Assembly: GCA_031287245.1 (NCBI GenBank)
Contig: JAITTD010000304.1
Location: 1 to 15,594, forward strand
From: Bacteroidales bacterium
GTDB lineage: Bacteria; Bacteroidota; Bacteroidia; Bacteroidales; UBA4181
DNA: 15,594 bases
Direction of reading: 5' to 3'
The notes beneath the pieces are model-generated. The model saw only the letters and a list, made by a program, of their open reading frames with translations. It made no database searches and was not told the origin of the DNA. Made by a program: the position numbers and the translations under genes. Positions 6,497 to 13,661 of the stretch are shown in pieces. Numbering within the stretch: position 1 is the stretch's first letter; every line of letters begins with the position of its first letter.

Positions 6497-7710
6497 TAGA
6501 TATTCAAAAAATAAGAGCTGATTTTCCAATACTTTCTCAAATCGTATATGGAAAACCGCTTGTGTATATGGATAATGGCGCCACCACACAAAAGCCGCAG
6601 ACTGTGTTGGACACGCTTGTACGGATATACTCACAGCAGAATGCCAACATCCACAGGGGTGTGCATTTTTTGAGCGAACAGGCGACGGAAGCCTACGAAA
6701 GTGCGCGACGCACAGTGTGCGATTACCTGAACGCCCTATTATCGCAGGAAATTATCTTTACCTCCGGGGTCACGGCCGCCATTAACTTGGTGGCTTTCTC
6801 TTACGGCGAGCGCTATATCAAGCAGGGTGATGAAATTATCGTGTCGCAGATGGAGCATCATTCCAATATTGTCCCCTGGCAAATGATGTGCAACCGGAAA
6901 GGCGCTGTATTGAAGGTTATTCCGATTTCAGACAGTGGCGAACTGCTGATGGAGGAGTATCAAAAACTGCTCTCGCCCAAAACACGCTTGGTGGCTGTTG
7001 CTCACGTATCCAACACGCTCGGCACAGTCAATCCGGTGAAAGATATCATTCGCTTGGCGCATGAGGCAGGCGCACACGTGCTGTTGGACGGCGCCCAATC
7101 TGTGCAGCACATTGCTATTGACGTTCAGGATTTGGGCTGCGATTTTTTCGCTTTCTCAGGACACAAACTCTATGGACCCACCGGCATCGGGATATTGTAC
7201 GGGCGCAAGGAGTTGCTGGACGAACTGCCGCCCTGGCAGGGAGGAGGAGATATGGTGGATTGTGTCCGCTTTGAACGATCCACATATAATGAACTGCCGT
7301 TCAAATTTGAAGCCGGAACCGCCAATTACATTGATGCTGTCGGATTGGAAAGCGCTATCCGCTACGTCCACCAACTCGGTCTGGACAATATCGCTGCCCG
7401 CGAGGCTGATTTGACACAGTATGCACTGGCGGCATTGCAGGAAATCGGCGGTATTCGCATTTACGGGATGGCAAAGGACAGAATCGGCACGTTTTCCTTC
7501 CTGCTCAACGGCATCCACCCCTACGACACAGGAATGATATTGGACAAGATGGGCATAGCAGTACGCACCGGCACACATTGCACACAACCGATCATGCAAC
7601 GCTTTGGCATTGAAGGAACGGTTCGTGCGTCTTTATGCTTTTACAACACCTGCGAAGAAATAGATAAACTTTGCGAGGGCTTGCAAAAGGTTAAAAAATT
7701 ATTTGCTTAG
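6493..7710 (+). CDS. sufS: Cysteine desulfurase, SufS type (TTG start)
   Basis: This 405-residue PLP enzyme removes sulfur from cysteine to supply Fe-S cluster assembly, usually with SufE or SufU. Key features are MDNGATTQKP, HRGVHFLSEQAT, MEHHSNIVPWQ, the cofactor-binding DGAQSVQH, the PLP lysine in AFSGHKLYGPTG (Lys225), and the catalytic cysteine in RTGTHCTQPIMQRFG (Cys363). These positions match Lys226 and Cys364 of E. coli SufS almost exactly. The only start giving the usual N-terminus (MIDIQKIRADFPIL) is TTG at 6493, which overlaps the hisD stop by 4 nt and follows AGGAAAAA. The next in-frame ATG would remove conserved N-terminal residues. No sufB, sufC, sufD or sufE is adjacent. The 3' end overlaps the convergent outer-membrane protein gene by 4 nt. 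Confidence 0.94.
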   Translation: MIDIQKIRADFPILSQIVYGKPLVYMDNGATTQKPQTVLDTLVRIYSQQNANIHRGVHFLSEQATEAYESARRTVCDYLNALLSQEIIFTSGVTAAINLVAFSYGERYIKQGDEIIVSQMEHHSNIVPWQMMCNRKGAVLKVIPISDSGELLMEEYQKLLSPKTRLVAVAHVSNTLGTVNPVKDIIRLAHEAGAHVLLDGAQSVQHIAIDVQDLGCDFFAFSGHKLYGPTGIGILYGRKELLDELPPWQGGGDMVDCVRFERSTYNELPFKFEAGTANYIDAVGLESAIRYVHQLGLDNIAAREADLTQYALAALQEIGGIRIYGMAKDRIGTFSFLLNGIHPYDTGMILDKMGIAVRTGTHCTQPIMQRFGIEGTVRASLCFYNTCEEIDKLCEGLQKVKKLFA

Positions 7711-9212
7711 AATTTTACACCAACAGTTACAGCCACTTTGCTGTTGTTAGTCTGCAAAACAGGCGACAGCCATTGGTTGATAGCCGGGTCTATATACATA
7801 TCATAGTAATAATTCGGGAATTTTGTATATACATAAGCGATGTCCGCATAAAAACTGCGACCTTTGAAACCTATGCCTCCCGAAAAACTGAGTGTACCGT
7901 CTTTTGACAATTCCGTACCGCTGTCATAAAAATCGTTTGAATGTGGATTGCCGTAATATGCGGCGCCTCCACGCAAAGCAACCGGACCCAAACGCCATTC
8001 GGTGCCCGCTTTCAGATTGACGGCACTCTTCGCTATCCGCGATACGCCTGCATTGACCTCAGACCAGTCGGCGTTGGGACGGAAATGGGCGCCGGAATAA
8101 TCCACAAATTCGGCTTCAAGGCTAATCAAACCCAACGAACCAAGTACGACTGCCGCACTTCCCTGAAAACGCCACGGAGTAGTCAGTCTGTATTTATCAG
8201 TATTGGCAACGGGGCTTTCCGCTGTCACGCTCTCCTGAGATGACGGGTAATTATAAATCGCTGTCATATCGGTAGCCTTGTCCGTATGCAGCCAATACGC
8301 AGTAGGAGTGTGTATTGCCACGCCTATACGCAACAAATTGATGGGGCGATAAATAACGCCCGTTTTGAAATTCATACCCCAGCCTGATATGTTGTAATTC
8401 TCGTGAAACGAAAACTGGTCTAAATCTGCGTTGTTTAATCCTCTGCCATCTGAAAACCCTGGAAATTCCTGATGTGTGTAAAATTCCCTGTAATCCAAAC
8501 TGTGGATGCCCCATGTAGCGCCCCAATAGATTTTATCGTTAAAATTGGCGCCCAGCGAAATGGCGTACTCTCCAATGCCACCGCTGCGTCCGATCGTGCG
8601 TTTCATCGCTTGTCCGTATTGCCCGCGCCAGTCATAATCATTGTAATACCGGCCATCGGTTTCATCATACCATATCGCGCCCGCTCCCCATTCATCGTAC
8701 AATGCCAAACCTTCATAAAAAGGGTCAATGTCAGCACCGCTGTTCAAACGGTCTGTAAAATCATCCAATAATGACGATGGCATATTGGCATGATAGACAT
8801 ACGCGTCGGAATTAAAATTGCTTAACCTGTTGTAAGCCAGCCCAAAATTCAGACTTTTCAATCCTGTCTCTTTCGCAATGTTCCATGTGTGAACGTAGCC
8901 AATGTTGTCAAGATTGAAATGCGAGTAATTTTCCTTGAATTGGCTACCGTCAAAAAGTGCATTCGTATTACTGATGTTCAGCGACGGCGTGAGCATAAAT
9001 TCAGAACTGCGGTAGATGGCTACTCCTGCGGGATTGGTGCTCAGTGTGGATACATCGCCGCCCAAGGCGCCGAATGCTCCGCTCAACGCCATTGAACGCG
9101 CTGTTCCTCCCGAATAGTACTGAGAAAAACGCAAGGCATCTTCTGCATTTTGCGATAAGGCATAATTAATATGCAATACGCTTATTATTAATACGATATT
9201 TAACTTTTTCAT
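7707..9212 (-). CDS. OmpP1/FadL/TodX-family outer-membrane transport protein
   Basis: This 501-residue protein is predicted to be an outer-membrane beta-barrel of the FadL superfamily, whose members pass hydrophobic compounds across the outer membrane. It has a signal peptide (MKKLNIVLIISVL...ALSQ), then an N-terminal block typical of Bacteroidetes FadL-like proteins: SGGTARSMALSGAFGALGGD followed by STNPAGVAIYRSSEF (the NPAG motif marks the family hatch). Alternating aromatic strands run through the rest, ending KVAVTVGVKF with the terminal Phe common in barrel proteins. The substrate cannot be deduced. It lies 51 nt downstream of the Tyr/Gly/Ser-rich lipoprotein gene with no promoter between, so the two are likely one transcript. 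Its stop overlaps the sufS stop by 4 nt. Confidence 0.85.
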   Translation of the reverse strand: MKKLNIVLIISVLHINYALSQNAEDALRFSQYYSGGTARSMALSGAFGALGGDVSTLSTNPAGVAIYRSSEFMLTPSLNISNTNALFDGSQFKENYSHFNLDNIGYVHTWNIAKETGLKSLNFGLAYNRLSNFNSDAYVYHANMPSSLLDDFTDRLNSGADIDPFYEGLALYDEWGAGAIWYDETDGRYYNDYDWRGQYGQAMKRTIGRSGGIGEYAISLGANFNDKIYWGATWGIHSLDYREFYTHQEFPGFSDGRGLNNADLDQFSFHENYNISGWGMNFKTGVIYRPINLLRIGVAIHTPTAYWLHTDKATDMTAIYNYPSSQESVTAESPVANTDKYRLTTPWRFQGSAAVVLGSLGLISLEAEFVDYSGAHFRPNADWSEVNAGVSRIAKSAVNLKAGTEWRLGPVALRGGAAYYGNPHSNDFYDSGTELSKDGTLSFSGGIGFKGRSFYADIAYVYTKFPNYYYDMYIDPAINQWLSPVLQTNNSKVAVTVGVKF

Positions 9213-9263
9213 GACATTCTATATTTTATAAAAAAATTATAAATCACTTGCCAATGTCCACAA

Positions 9264-10538
9264 TCACCGTCTTCCGCCGGAAGATGAGCCTCTGGAACTG
9301 CTGCTGCCTGACGATCTTGACGAAGAACCGCTACTGTAAGAACCGCTGCTACTGCTGCGTGATGGAGCCGAGTAGGAAGGAGAACTGCTGCGTGCCGGAG
9401 CGCTACTGCGTGCCGGAGCGCTGCTACTGCGTGCAGGGGTACTGCTGCTGCGTGCCGGAGCACTGCTGCTGCGCGATGAAGAATTGCTCGGCGCCGAATA
9501 ACTGTTGGACGAACGGCTTGGCGCGTTGCTAACATTGCCCTGATTGGTACGAGGCGTAGCGTATTGCGATGATCTGCTGCTTGTGCTGTTGTTCGAGTTT
9601 ACACGGGTTGATGAGTTGGTCGAAGTCCTGCTTCCTGTGTTATAGGCAGATGATGAACGGCTCGGAGACGATGTGGCAGAGCGCGTATAAGCAGAAGAAG
9701 AGCGGTTAGTAGATGTGGCATTACGGGAAACGCTTGACCTGCTTACTGTGTTCCTTCCCGAAGAAACGGATCCATAAGTGTTCCTTCTGATTCCTCCCGA
9801 AGAGGCAACGGAACTGCTTCTGCGGTTGATCGGTCCGGACACCTTTATGTGCGATCTGTTGCTGTAATGATTGTGATCATAGTAGTGTCTATCGTAATAT
9901 CCGCCATAATATCCGCCGTAATATCCATAATATCCGTAGTATCCGCCGTACCAAGGTCTGTAATACCCATAATAAGGGTATCCCCAACCATAACTGAATC
10001 CAAATCCGTAATAGGGGCTGTAATAGAAACTGCTCCCTCCGTAATACCACGGATCGTACCATGGATCGTAGTAAAACCTGTCGAAACGGCTCAAACGGTA
10101 GGCATACGAAGTATTATCACTGTAATAATTATTAGTGATAGTGGTATTACCGGCAGGATCCGTAGTTCGGGTGGAATTTGCAAGCGTGTACGTTTGTGCG
10201 CTGTTTGCATCACTCGTATTGGCAGGCGCATCGTAATACTCTGTTGCGGCAGCCGGAGCATTGGGGTCTTCCCCTGCTTCTATTGCCAAACGGTACTTTT
10301 CGTAATCTGTCAGTTCCTCGCCCGATGCTTGGGCATTGTTGCTTGCGACAACAGCGGTTTTAGCAGCAACCGGAGCGTTGTTGGCTACTACCGGAGCGGT
10401 CTGTGCTGTCGCGGTCTTGGTTTTCGTATCCGGATTGTAATAAACATCGTCTGTATAGCTAGTCGAGGCTACCTTTGCCGATGAACAACCGATTGCTACA
10501 AAAGCAAACATACTGGGGATAAAATACATTGTCTTCAT
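9264..10538 (-). CDS. Low-complexity lipoprotein with Tyr/Gly-rich and Ser/Arg-rich regions
   Basis: This 424-residue protein has a lipoprotein signal: MKTMYFIPSMFAFVAIGCSS, with the lipid-attachment cysteine at residue 18. After it come an Ala/Thr/Val-rich spacer (to about 110) containing LTDYEKYRLAIEAGEDP, a Tyr/Gly/Pro/Trp-rich region (about 155-222) with many YYGGYYG-type blocks, a His/Tyr patch (DRHYYDHNHYSNRSH), and a Ser/Arg/Ala/Pro-rich tail (239-424) ending in RSSSAPA-type repeats and a Gly/Ser/Arg cluster. No catalytic domain is recognised. Composition suggests a surface or periplasmic structural or adhesive protein, which is inference only. The continuous frame over low-complexity DNA, the lipobox, a good promoter and a strong ribosome-binding site show it is a real gene. 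The FadL-like gene follows on the same strand. Confidence 0.85.
   Translation of the reverse strand: MKTMYFIPSMFAFVAIGCSSAKVASTSYTDDVYYNPDTKTKTATAQTAPVVANNAPVAAKTAVVASNNAQASGEELTDYEKYRLAIEAGEDPNAPAAATEYYDAPANTSDANSAQTYTLANSTRTTDPAGNTTITNNYYSDNTSYAYRLSRFDRFYYDPWYDPWYYGGSSFYYSPYYGFGFSYGWGYPYYGYYRPWYGGYYGYYGYYGGYYGGYYDRHYYDHNHYSNRSHIKVSGPINRRSSSVASSGGIRRNTYGSVSSGRNTVSRSSVSRNATSTNRSSSAYTRSATSSPSRSSSAYNTGSRTSTNSSTRVNSNNSTSSRSSQYATPRTNQGNVSNAPSRSSNSYSAPSNSSSRSSSAPARSSSTPARSSSAPARSSAPARSSSPSYSAPSRSSSSGSYSSGSSSRSSGSSSSRGSSSGGRR
9388..9468. repeat. In-frame coding tandem repeat in the lipoprotein tail
   Basis: Four consecutive units, all starting CTGCGTGC, lie at 9388-9405 (18 bp), 9406-9426, 9427-9447 and 9448-9468 (21 bp each). 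On the minus strand they encode repeated Ala-Arg-Ser-Ser-(Ser)-Ala/Thr-Pro. All unit lengths are multiples of three, so gain or loss of units keeps the frame. This is likely a region of length variation between strains. Confidence 0.85.
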
Positions 10539-10546
10539 GATTTGTT

Positions 10547-10552
10547 CCTCCT
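10547..10552 (-). promoter_or_regulatory. Strong Shine-Dalgarno site of the lipoprotein gene
   Basis: On the minus strand AGGAGG lies 8 nt before the ATG at 10536-10538. A full Shine-Dalgarno sequence is unusual in Bacteroidetes, where most genes in this window have only A-rich leaders. It fixes the start and suggests high expression. Confidence 0.7.
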
Positions 10553-10574
10553 ATTTTTTATTTATTTCAATGTG

Positions 10575-10606
10575 CAAATATACTCTTTTTTTTATTACCA
10601 TACAAA
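10575..10606 (-). promoter_or_regulatory. Bacteroidetes promoter of the lipoprotein / FadL-like operon
   Basis: On the minus strand TTTG (10603-10606) is followed after 20 nt by TATATTTG (10575-10582), a good fit to the TTTG-N19-ish-TAnnTTTG consensus. It is about 36 nt upstream of the lipoprotein start. Confidence 0.75.
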
Positions 10607-10675
10607 TTCTATGCCAAAATTTTCTTTTCCGCCTGTGTCAATATATTCAGATATTCATCAGCCCCACGAAGTTAG

Positions 10676-10711
10676 TTTGTCAATCTATTTAAAATAAAAA
10701 GACTACTTTTG
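10676..10711 (+). promoter_or_regulatory. Bacteroidetes promoter of the GH106-like gene
   Basis: TTTG (10676-10679) and TACTTTTG (10704-10711, exact TAnnTTTG) are separated by 24 nt, slightly longer than usual. The ATG follows 18 nt after the -7 box, giving a very short A-rich leader with no Shine-Dalgarno sequence. Confidence 0.6.
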
Positions 10712-10729
10712 TGGTAAATTTTATAAAAA

Positions 10730-12883
10730 ATGCAAAAGCAAGTAATTATTTTGGGAGTAGCCATCATTATGCTGGCAATCTCTTGCGCGGAATCACCAAG
10801 AACGTTCAGACAGGCGAGTGAGGATTTTCAAACCATGCCTGCCAAATTTCGTCCCAATCCCCTTTGGTTCTGGAACAATTCCAAGGTGGAGCCGGCAGAA
10901 TTGAAGGCGCAGATGGCGGGTTATAAGGAAGCCGGTTATGGCGGGCTTAGTATTCTTCCATTTGGCAGAGATTTTGAGCCGAAATACCTTACGGAGGAGT
11001 ATTTTAATGTTTACAAACTGTGCGTGGAAGAAGCGAAAAAAATGGATCTAACCCTGTGGATTTACGATGAATACGGCTTCCCGAGCGGCACTGCAGGCGA
11101 CATCAACGGCGATGGCGTGGGGCGCTTCAAACAGAAATATCCTGAGCACACCAACAAGCGTCTTGACAAAACCGAATTTTTTCCAAAAGCCGAACAGGTT
11201 TTTGAACAAACCCTTCCCGCGGAACGCATCATGGCAGTGGTGGCGATGGACACCCTTACGTATCAACGGATAGATCTGAGCGACAAAGTGGCAGACGGCA
11301 TATTGAAATGGACGCCCGCCGAAGGAGCGTGGAAGGTATTGGTGTTCACTTGCGTGGATGCCGGTAATACGATCATGGATTATATGAGCCCTGAAGCCGC
11401 CGATTTATATATAGGTATGACGCACGACGAATATTACAAGCGTTTTGGCGATGATTTCGGCGCGACCGTGACAGGAACATTTTTCGATGAGCCTACCCTG
11501 TACTATGCCAACGGACGTTCGTGGACGCCGGATTTCAACCAAAAATTTGAAAGCAGGTACGGATTCAGCCCTGCGCTGTATTATCCTGCCTTGTGGTACG
11601 ACATTGGGGCAGAAACGGCGGAAGCCCGCAATTATCTGTTTGGCTTCCGGTCAGAATTGTATGCTGCCGGCTATCCCAAGAAGGTGAGCGATTGGAGTCG
11701 TGCGCATGGCGTGCTGGCAACCGGTCATCAGGACAATGAGGAAGTGGTCAATCCCGTAGGCACTTCCGGCGATTTGATGAAATGTTTCAAGTATCAGGAC
11801 ATTCCGGGTATTGACAAGATTGGTGGAAACCGTCCTGCGGAACGATTCTACAAACTGGTCAGTTCGGCGGCGTACAACTGGGATCATTCCTTAGTGATGT
11901 CTGAAAGTTACGGCGCTATGGGCAACATTTCGTGGAACACGATGTTCGGAATTGCGATGGACCAGTATGCAAAGGGCATCAATATCCTGATACCGCACGC
12001 CGTGTGGTACAATACGAAGAGAATCACTTTTTTGCCTGAACTTTCGTTGCGCAACCCGATATATGCCGACAGTCTGCGCGTTTTCACCGACTATTTGTCG
12101 CGGCTGAACGTGTTGATGCAGAATGACGCCCGCTGGACGGGCGATGTGGCGGTGTTGTACCCTATTCACACGATGCAAAGCGGTCATTATTTGGACGGAC
12201 CGCTGAGCGCATACAATGGCGGAGTGGGAATACCGGAATTGGACTATGTGGAGGTAGGCGTGGCGCTGTTTGACAGTCTGGGCTGCGATTTCATGTTTCT
12301 GCATCCCGAAATCCTGGATGAACAGTGTCATGTGGTGAAAGACAAGTTGCTGTTGGACAACAAAACGCAGTACAATTCATTCTCAACCTTGGTCATCCCT
12401 TCGAGCAGCACGATTTCTCTGAGCAATTTGGAAAAAATACGCGCCTTTGTGAATGTCGGAGGGCGGGTGATTTTTACCGGACGGATGCCCTCAAAGGCGA
12501 CCATCACTGCCGACAATGACAAGGCAAAAGCGCTTTTGCAGGAATTGTCGACAAACAAACAGGTGACTTTGGTGGAGAAACCAACGCCTGCCCGTTTGAA
12601 AGCAGCATTGTCCGCAGGCGACTGTTCGCTGACTTTCACAGGCAACGCTGCCATGCGCAATGTTCATAAAATATTGAACGGAAAAAACCTGTGGTTTTTC
12701 GCCAATCCCGAACTGACCGCAAAAACGGTAGCGGTAGAATTGTCCGGAAAATATGATTTGGAAGTATGGAATCCGCACACCGGAACTGTAAAGCAGGAAA
12801 TAAAGACCGTTCGGAAAAACGGAAAGACGAGTTTTCAACTGAGTTTGGATGGCGTTCAATCGGTATTTGTAGTGGAGAAGTAA
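10730..12883 (+). CDS. GH106-like glycoside hydrolase, lipoprotein
   Basis: This 717-residue protein is predicted to be an exported, lipid-anchored glycoside hydrolase. It starts with a lipoprotein signal (MQKQVIILGVAIIMLAISCA, Cys19). The N-terminal half resembles the TIM-barrel of GH106 alpha-L-rhamnosidases and related unclassified families: PLWFWNN (44-50), AGYGGLSILPFGRD (68-81), LWIYDEYGFPSGTAGD (109-124), GTFFDEP (249-255) and VMSESYGAMG (389-398). Glu254 and Glu392 are candidate catalytic acids, by position and conservation style only. A middle region with VLYPIHTM and a Rossmann-like segment (VIPSSSTISL, FVNVGGRVIFTG) follows, then a short beta domain (LWFFAN...LEVWNPHTG). It is shorter than typical GH106 enzymes, which often exceed 1000 residues. 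No SusC/SusD pair is nearby. An SGNH hydrolase follows, probably in the same operon. Substrate is unproven. Confidence 0.75.
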   Translation: MQKQVIILGVAIIMLAISCAESPRTFRQASEDFQTMPAKFRPNPLWFWNNSKVEPAELKAQMAGYKEAGYGGLSILPFGRDFEPKYLTEEYFNVYKLCVEEAKKMDLTLWIYDEYGFPSGTAGDINGDGVGRFKQKYPEHTNKRLDKTEFFPKAEQVFEQTLPAERIMAVVAMDTLTYQRIDLSDKVADGILKWTPAEGAWKVLVFTCVDAGNTIMDYMSPEAADLYIGMTHDEYYKRFGDDFGATVTGTFFDEPTLYYANGRSWTPDFNQKFESRYGFSPALYYPALWYDIGAETAEARNYLFGFRSELYAAGYPKKVSDWSRAHGVLATGHQDNEEVVNPVGTSGDLMKCFKYQDIPGIDKIGGNRPAERFYKLVSSAAYNWDHSLVMSESYGAMGNISWNTMFGIAMDQYAKGINILIPHAVWYNTKRITFLPELSLRNPIYADSLRVFTDYLSRLNVLMQNDARWTGDVAVLYPIHTMQSGHYLDGPLSAYNGGVGIPELDYVEVGVALFDSLGCDFMFLHPEILDEQCHVVKDKLLLDNKTQYNSFSTLVIPSSSTISLSNLEKIRAFVNVGGRVIFTGRMPSKATITADNDKAKALLQELSTNKQVTLVEKPTPARLKAALSAGDCSLTFTGNAAMRNVHKILNGKNLWFFANPELTAKTVAVELSGKYDLEVWNPHTGTVKQEIKTVRKNGKTSFQLSLDGVQSVFVVEK

Positions 12884-12908
12884 CAAAAGAAACAATGAAA
12901 TCACTATC

Positions 12909-12935
12909 GTATCACAATGTATCACAATGTATCAC
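12909..12935. repeat. Short tandem repeat GTATCACAAT in the GH/SGNH gap
   Basis: GTATCACAAT occurs twice in tandem (12909-12918, 12919-12928) and is followed by GTATCACC. It lies in the 63-nt gap between the two genes and creates a spurious in-frame ATG at 12917. The words GTATCAC and ATCACAAT are shared with the repeat at 2304-2360. Confidence 0.75.
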
Positions 12936-12946
12936 CACCTGTAATA

Positions 12947-13651
12947 ATGTATAATATCCATATTTTTTTGCTGTTGTTTTGTTCTTTTTCGTTGACGGCG
13001 CAAACTGCCGGAACATCTTACCTGGATGATGTGAAACTGTTGATGACGCAGCAATGGCAGGGAAACAGAACTGTCAACTTTGTGTTTCACGGTCACAGTG
13101 TTCCTTCCGGTTATTTCGTGACGCCGGATGTGCGTACGTTGCAGGCTTACCCACATCAGGTGCTGGAGAAACTGAAACGACATTACCCTTATGCGGTGAT
13201 TAACTGTATTGTTACTGCCATAGGAGGTGAAAATTCAGAGCAAGGTTGCCAACGTTTTGTCAATGAGGTGCTTACACATCGCCCCGATGTGCTGTTCATT
13301 GATTATGCTTTGAACGACAGGGGTATTGGCTTGGAAAAGGCAAAAAAAGCGTGGAAAACGATGATTGAAACCGCTTTGGCAAAGGGTATCAAAGTCATTC
13401 TGCTCACCCCAACGCCGGATAAATCGGTCAATATTCTTGATTCGACAACTTCATTGGCTCAACACGCGGAACAGATACGGGATCTGTCCCGTCAATATCG
13501 CACAGGGCTTGTGGACAGTTACGAAACATTCAGACAATTGGCGGCAGCCGGCGTGGATATTGAGAACTATATGAGCCAAATCAATCACCCCAACGAAAAA
13601 GGCCATCAGGTAGTCAGTGATTTGATTATGGGCTATTGTACTCAAAATTAA
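12947..13651 (+). CDS. Secreted SGNH/GDSL-family hydrolase
   Basis: This 234-residue exported hydrolase is probably an esterase (for example a carbohydrate deacetylase) of the SGNH fold. A signal peptide (MYNIHIFLLLFCSFSLTAQ) is followed by block I FHGHSVPSGY with the probable nucleophile Ser51, block II near AIGGENS (Gly93/94), block III YALNDRG with Asn123, and block V INHPNEKGH with His214. Block I is GHS instead of the usual GDS, and the Asp normally three residues before the catalytic His is Gln here, so the acid partner is unclear. An upstream in-frame ATG at 12917 lies in the tandem repeat; the ATG at 12947 is preferred because it gives a clean signal peptide. It follows the GH106-like gene by 63 nt, suggesting joint glycan processing. 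Confidence 0.82.
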   Translation: MYNIHIFLLLFCSFSLTAQTAGTSYLDDVKLLMTQQWQGNRTVNFVFHGHSVPSGYFVTPDVRTLQAYPHQVLEKLKRHYPYAVINCIVTAIGGENSEQGCQRFVNEVLTHRPDVLFIDYALNDRGIGLEKAKKAWKTMIETALAKGIKVILLTPTPDKSVNILDSTTSLAQHAEQIRDLSRQYRTGLVDSYETFRQLAAAGVDIENYMSQINHPNEKGHQVVSDLIMGYCTQN

Positions 13652-13661
13652 GATATAAATG

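Noticed and set aside
9248..9532. Cys-rich plus-strand frame of 94 residues
   Set aside because: It is the antisense shadow of the Ser/Ala-rich repeats of the lipoprotein gene; the Cys runs come from the complement of repeated Ser/Ala codons, and there is no promoter or family match.
9209..9535. Ala/His/Val-rich minus-strand frame of 108 residues
   Set aside because: It is an out-of-frame reading of the same repeats and would overlap the real lipoprotein end and the intergenic gap.
9849..10484. 211-codon Ile/Val-rich plus-strand frame resembling a membrane protein
   Set aside because: It is antisense to the Tyr/Gly-rich part of the lipoprotein; complementing Tyr codons produces Val/Ile-rich runs that mimic membrane helices.
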